From NCBI RefSeq assembly GCF_023544445.1, contig NZ_JALPVJ010000013.1:124001-188000 (forward strand): 64,000 bases of DNA, written 5' to 3'. Source of the DNA: Actinoplanes sp. M2I2. GTDB taxonomy: Bacteria > Actinomycetota > Actinomycetes > Mycobacteriales > Micromonosporaceae. Below the pieces are notes generated by a model. It was not told where the DNA came from and made no database searches. It worked only from the letters and a program-made list of their open reading frames with translations. Numbering within the stretch: position 1 is the stretch's first letter; the number at the start of each line of letters is the position of its first letter. This document shows positions 42,782 through 50,877 of this stretch, in pieces. The position numbers and the translations under genes are program-made.

Positions 42782-43358
42782 GAGTGTTTCTGAGGGGTGT
42801 GGGACGGCGTGTCCGCGGTGATCTTCCAGGCTGCGAGACGGTGTCCGGGTGGGTCGTCAACGCGTGTATCCATCGGATCTGACCAATCAGCAGTGGGAGA
42901 CCATCGAGCCGATGCTCCCGTTGATCAAAGAGCCCGGGGCGGATCCCGAAGCATCGTTCCGCGACATCGTGGACGCGATTTTGTACCTCGACCGGTCCGG
43001 GTGTTCCTGGCGGCAGCTACCAGTGGACTTCCCGCCCTGGCAAACCGTCTACGGCTGGTTCCAGCGGTGGAAAGCTCGCGGTGTCGCCGAACGGATCCTT
43101 GAGGAACAGCGATTCATCGTCACCGACACCCTTGGCTTGCTGGTCAGCGTCACCGTCCTGCCGCGTCGTGGCAGGACCGCGACGGCGCCAAGACGGCGCT
43201 GCCGAGCGTCTATCTGTTCACGGTGATCCGGTGTGTGTTCGCCGATCAGGGCTTCGCCGGCCGGCTGCTCGACTGGGCCGCCACCCGCGGCAAGCCCGCC
43301 ACTCGACAGCAACGCCCCACCCTCCAACAAGCCCGAGCAACCACCCTCTAAAACACTC
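42782..43358 (+). mobile_element. Broken IS5-type insertion sequence, copy A
   Basis: Ends GAGTGTTTCTGAGGGG (42782-42797) and the inverted ACCCTCTAAAACACTC (43343-43358) match at 13 of 16 positions. The transposase frame from GTG 42849 encodes the usual IS5-type N-terminus (RQRVYPSDLTNQQWETIEPM, then CSWRQLPVDFPPWQTVYGWF). It then jumps from AERILEEQRF to IVTDTLGLLVSV, so about 60 internal codons are missing. A frameshift near 43170 moves the rest (DGAKTALPSVYLFTV, FADQGFAGRLLDW) to another frame. The element cannot move on its own. Confidence 0.8.
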
Positions 43359-43580
43359 AGTGAGTAGACGTTTCATTAGCCTTTATGGCGTTACGGCTGA
43401 GTGGAAGGCAGTGGTGGAGTAGCTTCAGCTTGGCATCCAGTCGAATTACGCATTGTCAACCGCTTCGTATTTGCGATGATCTGCGCCTTTAGTAACTCGA
43501 TCGTGTTTGATTGATTTTCTGCCCGGAATCGACGGACTCAGCGTCCTCAGGACAGCCTGACATCACCATATGCCAGGAGA

Positions 43581-44122
43581 ATGAGCGACCGCCGCGCGTA
43601 CCCGTCCGACCTGTCCGACGCCTGCTGGGCCTTGATCGCACCCCGGCTGACCGCCTGGCGCCAGGCCCGCACCGATGCCCGCACCAGCATCGGTGTCAAG
43701 GGCCGCACCCCCACCCACGACCTGCGCGAGATCTTCAACGCGATTCTGTACGTCAACCGCACCGATATCGCCTGGCGTTACCTGCCCCACGACTCCCTCC
43801 ACATGCGACGGTCTATGGCTATTTCGCTTTATGGAGCAAAGAAGGGATCTTCACCGAACTCAACTATCGGCTCACCGGACTCGTCCGCGACCACCACGGC
43901 CGAACCGTCGAACCGACCGCGGCGATCATGGACACACAAAGCGTGAAGACATCCACCAACGTGCCCACCGAGACCCAAGGCATCGATGCCGGCAAGAAGA
44001 TCGTCGGCCGCAAACGCGGCATCATCACCGACAGCATGATCACCATCGCCATGATCGACAACCTCGCCCGCCGACTCACCGACGAAATCGCCCTAAGCTG
44101 GCAGGACCCCCAAACCACATAA
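43581..44122 (+). mobile_element. Broken IS5-type transposase, copy B
   Basis: A frame from ATG 43581 (MSDRRAYPSDLSDACWALIA, IFNAILYVNRTDIAWRYLP) loses its phase near 43805 and continues in another frame as ATVYGYFALWSKEGIFTELN, TAAIMDTQSVKTSTNVP and GIDAGKKIVGRKRGIITDS. It then joins directly to a C-terminal piece (AMIDNLARRLTDEI), so the middle of the DDE domain is deleted. Sequence identity to copy A is low, so this is a different IS5-group element. The right end probably lies near 44155 (GACGTCCTCTCAG). The 222-base gap 43359-43580 before it has unusually low GC. Confidence 0.75.
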
Positions 44123-44171
44123 CACCACAAAATACGTTAGTCAGACGTCCTCTCAGAAAGCCAGGTATCGC

Positions 44172-45587
44172 GTGACACTCGTCACGGGGCGTCCGAGATC
44201 CGAACTCGATGCAGCCATCGTCCTAACGACTATGAGACACGGACCAGCGCCCGGCGCCAGCCTCGTCGGACTCGAACTGAGGCGCTCATGTGCACTCGGG
44301 GCCGCGATGGTGGCGCTCGTCGGGATCGTCGCCCTCTACGTCAACCCAGGCCAGTGGTCGACCGGATGGATGTCGCTGGCCCTGACCGCGCGCAGCTACA
44401 CCGTGTTGCTGTGGCCGCTGGCCCTCGCGGTGGGCGCGGAGCAAGGCCGCCGAGAGCACCGCACCAACGTGACCGAGCTGTTCGCCACGACCCCCCGCTC
44501 ACGCGCACGCCGTATGCTTCCACTGCTCATTGCCATCGCCGCGACGACTTCGCTGGCGTACGTGCTGATCCTCGTCGCCGGCGCGGTCTCTCTTCTCTCG
44601 CCCTCGCGCTACTTCCCGACCGACTTCCTCGTCATCTCCGCCGTCGGCGCGCTGTCGCTCGTAGCCGCCGCCTGGCTCGGCCTCGGCATAGGGCGGCTGG
44701 TGCCCACACCGGCCACCGCTCCCCTGCTCGCAGTCGCGGGTGCCGTGTTCGTCACCTACACCGCGATCGTCGACCCGCTGTGGCTCGGCGCGGTGCTCTC
44801 ACCGATGTACGGCACCATGCAGAACTATCTGTACCAGACCATCGACGCCCGGGTGAGCGCCGCGTTCTGTATCTGGATGGCCGCCCTCGCGCTCACCGGC
44901 GCCGTGCTCCTCGTCGCCGATACCCGATGGCTGCGCGCCGCGGCACCGTTGCCGGCCCTCATCGGCATCTGCCTCGCGGTCGCGATCGTCCCCCGGGACC
45001 GGGCCGCGCTGGAGGCGCCGATCGACCCGTCGGCCGCTGCACTGGTCTGCACCGACGACGCCCCGACCATCTGCGTCAGCCGCGTCCACGCCGGCGTCCT
45101 CGGCGAGCTGACACCACTGGCCCGTCAAGGCCTGGCCGTACTCAACCGGCTGCCGGGCACACCGGCCGAAGTACACGAGGACATCAAGCCGTACGGCGCT
45201 TGGCGGACGCCGGCGCCTGCGGAGACCCAGGTCGTCCTGCTCGAGGTCACCGTGGACGAACACGGTGAGCTGGCCTACCCCGACTCGGTCGTACCCATGG
45301 TCGTCGGCTCGCTCGGGGTCACCCTCCAGGGTCTCTGCGACCACCGGCACCTCGGGGTCGAACGCGCCGCCGCCTATTACCTGCTCGGCCGCGAGCCCGT
45401 TTCGGCCGTCGGTGTCATCCCGGGCGTCACCGGGGAGAGCCCTGGGGCCAACCGCAGCGCCGTCGCGCTGTGGCAGGAACTGCAAACGCTGCCCGAGGAG
45501 CAGGCCCTGGCTCGGATCGCTGCGGTCCGTCAGGCCAAGGCTGACTGCCGGGACGGCTCCGAACTGCTGTTCCGCAGTTCCCGATGA
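44172..45587 (+). CDS. Multi-pass membrane protein, ABC-2-permease-like, with C-terminal domain
   Basis: Up to 471 residues. About seven transmembrane helices (LGAAMVALVGIVALYV through PLPALIGICLAVAIV) are followed by a soluble 190-residue domain with a short Cys motif (VCTDDAPTICVSRVHAG). The layout resembles actinobacterial ABC-type permeases that lack their own ATPase. No ATPase gene is adjacent. GTG 44172 is used here, but ATG 44232 is a reasonable alternative. The decayed IS copy B ends just upstream, so the original promoter and start may have been lost. Confidence 0.65.
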   Translation: MTLVTGRPRSELDAAIVLTTMRHGPAPGASLVGLELRRSCALGAAMVALVGIVALYVNPGQWSTGWMSLALTARSYTVLLWPLALAVGAEQGRREHRTNVTELFATTPRSRARRMLPLLIAIAATTSLAYVLILVAGAVSLLSPSRYFPTDFLVISAVGALSLVAAAWLGLGIGRLVPTPATAPLLAVAGAVFVTYTAIVDPLWLGAVLSPMYGTMQNYLYQTIDARVSAAFCIWMAALALTGAVLLVADTRWLRAAAPLPALIGICLAVAIVPRDRAALEAPIDPSAAALVCTDDAPTICVSRVHAGVLGELTPLARQGLAVLNRLPGTPAEVHEDIKPYGAWRTPAPAETQVVLLEVTVDEHGELAYPDSVVPMVVGSLGVTLQGLCDHRHLGVERAAAYYLLGREPVSAVGVIPGVTGESPGANRSAVALWQELQTLPEEQALARIAAVRQAKADCRDGSELLFRSSR

Positions 45588-45699
45588 CCCGGGCGGACCT
45601 AAGCTCGCGGTGTGCGCCTTACCCGCGAGTAGGCTGCAGCATTGTCGCGTCCGCCAAATTCTTGGACTTGCGGGCGTCGGTTCAGTGGGTTGCCGGTTG

Positions 45700-46241
45700 G
45701 GCGAGTTGGCGGTAAACCGACAGACCTCATCACCGGCATCACCCGCCCCGGCCCGACCGAAACGTTCCAGGAGGTGGTCTACGACGAGTTGTTCGCCGTC
45801 AACACCAAGAGCGCTCCTTCACCCTGTCCAGGATGCTGCCGATGCTGCGGGACTGTGGGTCTGTCATCTTCACCGTCCGGGTGGGCACGGCCCGCGGCGT
45901 GGTGGGCGGCGCGGCGACGGCGGCGAGCCGGGCGCGCTGCTGGCCATGGTGCCTCCGTTGGCCCTGGAACTCGCGCCGCGCTGCATCCGGGTCAACGCCG
46001 TCAGCCCGGGAGCGGTCCACACGCCGATCTGGACCAAGCTCGGCATCGCGCCGCAGGAGTTGGAAGCCACGCCGGCCACTTACGGCGCTGACATTCCGCT
46101 GGGACGCGTGGGCAACGCGTGGGCAACGCGCGGGAGATCGCGGAAGTGGTGGCCATCCTCGCCTCGGACGCGGCCGGATACATCACCGGGGAGAACATCA
46201 CCGTCGTCGGCGGATCCCCGCCTGCGGCCCTCACCTCCACT
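45700..46241 (+). pseudogene. Degenerate short-chain dehydrogenase gene
   Basis: SDR pieces appear in order but in four successive frames: EVVYDELFAVNTKS, then FTLSRMLPMLRDCGSVIFTV, then ALELAPRCIRVNAVSPGAVH with TPIWTKLGIAP, then NAREIAEVVAILASDAAGYI with TGENITVVGG. The N-terminal cofactor loop is not recognisable. One frameshift is explained exactly by an 11-base duplication, GTGGGCAACGC at 46108 and 46119. The remainder 45588-45699 and 46242-46443 shows no gene. Confidence 0.8.
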
Positions 46242-46443
46242 CGTCGCACTCCCGTCAACGGCCCCGATCCGTTCGGGCACCAAGGAGGGTCGCGAGGCAC
46301 CGGCAGGGGTCCGGCGCGAGCTCCGGTGCGGGAGACAGCGGGTTTACGGTGCTGCATCGTCGCGCCGGCGCCCACAACGTGTTTGGCCGACGTGGATACC
46401 GCCGAGCCGGCGCTCAAACTGAAGTTCCAGCTCGCGATACTGC

Positions 46444-46580
46444 CTAGCTGTACTGACCACTGAGTTTGGTGACGCGCAAGGCGGGTGGTGGCCCGCCGAG
46501 GGTGGTGTGGTGACGGTGATGGTTGTAGACGTGCAGCCAACTTGGGCCGGGCCCGTCGGTGGGCGGCCTCTTGACGAACG
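46444..46580 (-). mobile_element. 3' remnant of an IS481-type transposase
   Basis: Minus-strand translation gives the characteristic C-terminus of IS481-group transposases, SWLHVYNHHRHHTTLGGPPP followed by ALRVTKLSGQYS and TAG at 46444. The sequence before it does not continue the integrase domain, so only the last 30-45 codons remain. Confidence 0.75.
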
Positions 46581-46720
46581 TCCAACTGGCCCGGAGGTCG
46601 AGCGAGTCAGATCGGCACGCGGCGTATTCCGGCCTTCACGTACTCCCGACCCTGAGAAGCCGGTTTTGTGGCTGGACTCGCCGGGTAGTCGCGGCTGCGC
46701 CGGCTGACCTTGGAGCGTGC

Positions 46721-47785
46721 ATGACGCAGGCGAGCGAATCCGAAGTGGCCGGTCCCCGGAGCCGGCTGGTGGTGGGTGTGGTCGTCGCGTCGGTTCTCAC
46801 CGTGGCGCTGTTGACGTGGGCCAAGTGGCTGCCCTACGCCGGCCGGATTCCCGGTCTCGCCGCCGATGGCGCCTGGCCGGGCAAGGACATCCTCGGCGTC
46901 GGTGGGGTGCGCCCCGGAGACGCCCCGTCCTGGTCGGCCGGGACGAGTTTCACCTGGGCGTACGCGCAGGCCGTCTGGCGCGCGCTCGTGGCCGCCCTGC
47001 TGATCAGCGCGGCCCTGCAGACCCTGATTCCCCGGGCCTGGCTTCTGCGGGTCCTGAACCGGCGCGGTCGGCTGCGGTCGGCGCTCGCCGGTGGGCTGGC
47101 CAGCACCCCGTCGATGATGTGCACCTGTTGCACCGCGCCCGTGGCGGTCGGGCTCAAGCGCCGGGGCGCCTCCACCGCGGCGGTGGTGGTGGCGTACTGG
47201 CTGGGCAACCCGTTGCTCAATCCCGCCGTCCTGGTGTTCCTGCTGCTGGTCGCGCCGTGGCAGTGGACGGTGACCCGGGCGGTGGCCGGGCTCGTGGTGG
47301 TCGTGGGCGGTGCCGCGCTGGTCGCCCGGCTGGCTGACCGACGACCGCCCGCCGGCCTGGTGGCGCCGGAGGAGGAGGACGACCCGCCGCCGTCGCTGCG
47401 CCGCTATGGCCGGGCGCTGTTCCGGTCGTCGGTGATCCTCGTGCCGGAGTACCTCGTGGTGGTCATGCTGATCGGCGCCTTCCGGGGCTGGCTGCTGCCG
47501 CTCGGCGGGAGCTCCGGCATCGTGGTCGTGCTCATGGCCGCCCTCGTCGGCACCGCGCTGGTCGTGCCGACGGCCGGCGAGATCCCGGTCGCCCAGGGGC
47601 TCGCGCTGGCCGGGCTGTCCCTGGGCGGCGTCGGCGCCCTGCTGGTCACCCTGCCGGCGGTGAGCCTGCCAGGGATGATCATGGTGGGGCGGGCCTTCGG
47701 ATGGCGGGTCACCGTGGCGACGGCCGGTGTCGCCGCCGCCGGCGGGGTGCTGGGTGCCGGTCTGCTGTTTCTCCTCAGCGCGTGA
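46721..47785 (+). CDS. ArsP-like permease (PF03773 type)
   Basis: 354 residues from ATG 46721 with TGGAG five bases upstream. About eight transmembrane helices. The sequence STPSMMCTCCTAPVAVGLK near residue 128 is the conserved Cys-rich motif of the ArsP/permease family, whose studied members export methylated or aromatic trivalent arsenicals; PTAGEIPVAQGLALAG near residue 284 is the second family motif. Here three Cys residues are intact. No ArsR-type regulator or ArsM gene is next to it. It lies alone among mobile-element debris and ends exactly where the convergent CrtC-like gene ends. Confidence 0.83.
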   Translation: MTQASESEVAGPRSRLVVGVVVASVLTVALLTWAKWLPYAGRIPGLAADGAWPGKDILGVGGVRPGDAPSWSAGTSFTWAYAQAVWRALVAALLISAALQTLIPRAWLLRVLNRRGRLRSALAGGLASTPSMMCTCCTAPVAVGLKRRGASTAAVVVAYWLGNPLLNPAVLVFLLLVAPWQWTVTRAVAGLVVVVGGAALVARLADRRPPAGLVAPEEEDDPPPSLRRYGRALFRSSVILVPEYLVVVMLIGAFRGWLLPLGGSSGIVVVLMAALVGTALVVPTAGEIPVAQGLALAGLSLGGVGALLVTLPAVSLPGMIMVGRAFGWRVTVATAGVAAAGGVLGAGLLFLLSA

Positions 47786-48876
47786 TCACTTCTGCACCCG
47801 GGCTCGGGCGTGCCCGAAGTACATGAGTTCCCAGATCGCTTCTTCGGTGTACTCCTCGACGGACCGGCCCGCCTTCAGGTGTTCGACGGTCAGGGTGCCG
47901 GCGAACCGCAGATAGGCCCCATCGAACCCGGCCAGCCGGGCGGCCATGCGCTTGGCGAAGGGCAGGTCCTTGGTGAGCGGATTGCGCGCGCCAGGTCCCG
48001 CTGCCGATTGAAGGTGACCACGTAAGTGTCCTCAGCGTCGACGTAGCGGTACCGGACGATGTTCGCAACCGGTTTGCCGGTCTGGTCGTCGGTGTAGATC
48101 TCCCGCGGATCGAACGTCACCTTCGCGGGGTCGTCGCCGATGATCCGCCCGCCGCGGGCCAGCATGAAGATCGGGATCTCGTCGTAGCCGTATTTCGGGG
48201 CGGCGGTGATGAACGAGGCGATGACCGTGTACGGCCCGGCCAGCCCCCGGCCCCAGTACCAATCGTGGATGATTTCCTGCATCCCGATGTTGCCCCAATT
48301 GTGGTCGTGATAGCCAACGCCGGTCGTCTCGTGCCGTACACCGCCGACTGTGTACGCGCCGCGCACGGCCCCCTGCGGCACGGCCGGGAGCCAGTTGAAC
48401 TCGAGGTCCCTGCTCGGGCCGAACAGCATGTGCCCCGTTGCCGGGCGCCAGGCCGGGACGTCGGCGGTCAGGGTGAAGTCGAGCCGCACCGGGCCCGCGG
48501 TCGCCTGGATCTGATACTCGCGCAGGCCCGTACCGGAGAACCGGTTTCCCGGGCCCATGCGGACGTCGGTGTGGTCGCGTTCCGAGGACCACTGATCGGC
48601 CGGCACCGCGATGACGTGGTTGGACATGGTGCCATCGGGCAGTTCGAGATTGACCCGTAGTTGCGGCGACAGTGGTGCGGTCGCCGCGCCCAGGTCCTTG
48701 TTCATGAAGACCACCACGACCTTGGCGCCGTCGGCGAGGTGGGCGTCGAAATACCACCACTCGTAGGATCCGGACCGGTCGTCGGTACGGGCGCCGTCCT
48801 CCCATTCCGCGATCGTCCGCCTCGACAGCCGGAAGCGCTCGTAATCGGTGCTCATGACGGCAAGCTGGTCGGACAT
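47786..48876 (-). pseudogene. CrtC/AttH-like lipocalin-fold gene with a frameshift
   Basis: From ATG 48876 (AAAGGG upstream) the first 295 or so codons encode an AttH/CrtC-like protein: DDRSGSYEWWYFDAHLADG, YHDHNWGNIGMQEIIHDWYW and TYVVTFNRQRDLAR are family landmarks. At about 47990, in a GCGCGCGC run, the phase is lost. The correct continuation is in the next frame, NPLTKDLPFAKRMAARLAG, then DGAYLRFAGTLTVEHLKAG, ending ARVQK with TGA at 47786. One base is missing, so either the gene is newly broken or the run was misread. Repaired length is about 363 residues. Relatives act on hydrophobic substrates; the exact reaction is unknown. Confidence 0.8.
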
Positions 48877-49083
48877 GTCATTTCCCTTTCTCGCAGGTGG
48901 AGCCTCGGCCGACGTGGTTCGCGCCGGATCGTCCTGGATAACGGACGTCGATCCGGCGGACGATGTGACACTCGCGCCGCGGTTGTGCCTCGAGTCACGG
49001 AGACGCCAACGGGGCGAGCCGGTCAGCCGCAGCCCGACCGCCGGGTCGTGTCACGTTCGTCAGCGATCGATCGTCCCTACGGC

Positions 49084-49605
49084 ATGAGTCTCAGCGCGAA
49101 GCGCATCATCGTGTTGCTGTTGGCCGTGTCCGCGGCGATCGTCGGGGTCTGGGCGGCAGCCTTCCCCGTGTCGTTCTACAACGACTTCCCGTCCCCGGGC
49201 CGGCACTGGGTCTCGACGCTCGGCCCCTACAGCGAGCATCTCGTCCGGGACGTGGGTGGCCTCTACCTCGCCCTGCTGGTGCTCAGCACGTACGCGTGGC
49301 GACGGCCCACGGTCGCCGCCGTGCGCATGACCGGCGCCGCCTGGACCATCTTCAACGCCGAGCACTTCCTCTGGCACCTGCTGCACCTGGACATGTTTCC
49401 GCTGATCGACAGGGTCGGCAACGTGGTGAGCCTCGGCGGCATCCTCGTCCTGTCGATCCTGCTGTTGCTACCCGATCGATCGGCAGACGGCACCGGATCC
49501 CCGGCCGGGAACAGCAATGCCGAAACATCTCGTACGGAAGCGAACAACGGTGCCATGCTCCCGAGGTTCCAGGGGCGCGTTGAGGGGATCGAACGCGAGG
49601 TGTGA
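49084..49605 (+). CDS. Four-helix membrane protein, DoxX-like size
   Basis: 173 residues from ATG 49084; there is no strong ribosome site and the frame is open further upstream. Four hydrophobic helices are visible (KRIIVLLLAVSAAIVGVWAA, VGGLYLALLVLSTYAW, AVRMTGAAWTIFNAEHFLWH, VVSLGGILVLSILLLL) with Trp/His residues in the third. The hydrophilic C-terminus is Ser/Asn/Glu-rich and may be an extension created by the broken downstream sequence. Function unknown. Confidence 0.6.
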   Translation: MSLSAKRIIVLLLAVSAAIVGVWAAAFPVSFYNDFPSPGRHWVSTLGPYSEHLVRDVGGLYLALLVLSTYAWRRPTVAAVRMTGAAWTIFNAEHFLWHLLHLDMFPLIDRVGNVVSLGGILVLSILLLLPDRSADGTGSPAGNSNAETSRTEANNGAMLPRFQGRVEGIEREV

Positions 49606-49779
49606 CCCACTCGACGCGGGTCTTTCCGACCGTCTTCTTCGAACCGTCGATGCAGCCGGTCACCTACGACGGATCGTATGGCGCGACCTCCACAGCGAGC
49701 ACAAGTCCTCCCGTTGGCACGGCGAAGCTCGCCTGTACCAGCGCTCGCTGCACGGCGGCCGGATCGCCGGGCAGCGCTG

Positions 49780-50275
49780 CGGTCATCGCGCCGATCACCT
49801 GCTCGCCGCTCGATCAGAACGAAGACGAACAGCAGAGCCGCGCTGACGGTCAGGGTCGCGATGGTTGCCGGGTCGTCCCAGCCGTCCCCCTCACCAGGTC
49901 GGGTGAGGCCGTAGACAAGGCCGACCAGCCCCAGCGAACCGGTGATGGTGCCGGGGACTTCGACAAGTCCGGGCCGGCGAGGCGACTCCCGCAAGAGCTT
50001 CGGGGCCAGGGCGGCGGGAGCGATGAGCGCGGCGCTGCTGCCCTGCAGGATGCGGACGGCGAGCAGGAGCGGGACCACCGAGCACCGACGCGGCGGCGAA
50101 GCCCACCATGCCGGTCATGAGCTGCGCCGGTAACCGAGCATGTCACCGAGCCGCCCGCCGAGCAGGAGCAACCCGCCGAAGAACAGCGAGTTGGTCATGA
50201 TTCCGCTACCTCCGGGCACGACAGTGCGCCGCCACCGAGGGAACGACAATTTCCATTGCGGTCATGGCAAACATC
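49780..50275 (-). pseudogene. Degenerate DHA2-type MFS drug transporter
   Basis: Minus-strand fragments in three frames: MTAMEIVVPSVAA (first helix), MTNSLFFGGLLLLGGRLGDM with LGYRR, MTGMVGFAAASVLGG, then RILQGSSAALIAPAALAPKL, GTITGSLGLVGLVYGLTRPG and ALLFVFVLIERR. The order matches the N-terminal half of DHA2-family exporters. At least two frameshifts and an internal deletion are present and the C-terminal half is absent. Between 49606 and 49780 I see only unassignable sequence. Confidence 0.75.
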
Positions 50276-50294
50276 GGGAGATGTCCGGTCACGC

Positions 50295-50540
50295 TCGCCG
50301 CAGTGCGTTGAGCGCACGTTCCTGATCCAGCCACGCGCCGGGCACCGGGTCGTCCTCGGTGCCCGACGCGCAGGTCAGACCGTAGGGACCGGACGACCCA
50401 CCGCCCAGCTCCCGCGGTGGCCTCCGGCAGGATCCGGTCGGTCGCCTCCACCAGGTGGAGGCCGAGGTCCTCGGAGCTGGAGTCGCGGGCCGGTTCGGTG
50501 ACGTCGATGGTCGGAGAGCGATGCGACCCCAGTCAGTCGG
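50295..50540 (-). pseudogene. Unrecognised coding remnant with a frameshift
   Basis: Minus-strand DNA shows G/C third-position bias first in one frame (SEDLGLHLVEATDRILPEAT) and then, after about 50405, in another (GPYGLTCASGTEDDPVPGAW, ending RALNALRRA and TGA). This is the pattern of a small gene with one frameshift. No start is clear and I recognise no family. Confidence 0.35.
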
Positions 50541-50877
50541 GGGGGCCGACGGGGCTGCCCTGGCTGGCCGGGCTGTCGGCGGCCTCTCCCGGGACACCTG
50601 GACCGCTGGTGTCGGCGAGGTCGCGGTGGTCCTCGTCCAGGTCTCCCGGGTTGCCGTTGTCGGGTTCGGTCATCGCGTCGGTGTCCATGGAACCGGGGTC
50701 CGCGATGCTGCTGCGATCGTGATTCGGCAGAGTCATGAGTGGCGAGTACCCGCTCTTCGCGGTCGTACCCGCAAGGCTCTGATCACCTTCGAGGCCGGCT
50801 GAAGGCCCGCCAGGCCCGGGCCGACCCACCGGCAGCGCAGGTCTCAGCATCTGTGATCTACGGCCGAAGTGGGGACT
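50541..50877. other. Intergenic stretch upstream of the hybrid kinase
   Basis: A 337-base gap with no convincing gene on either strand. Several open frames cross it but lack coding bias. No clear promoter or repeat was found. Confidence 0.4.

Noticed and set aside
42770..43370. Target-site duplication flanking IS copy A
   Set aside because: The bases outside the two ends do not match convincingly, so insertion boundaries cannot be proven.
49664..49795. Short minus-strand frame beginning MTAALPGDPAAVQRALVQAS
   Set aside because: It has coding-like third positions but no ribosome site, no family and lies within degenerate sequence; not strong enough to call.
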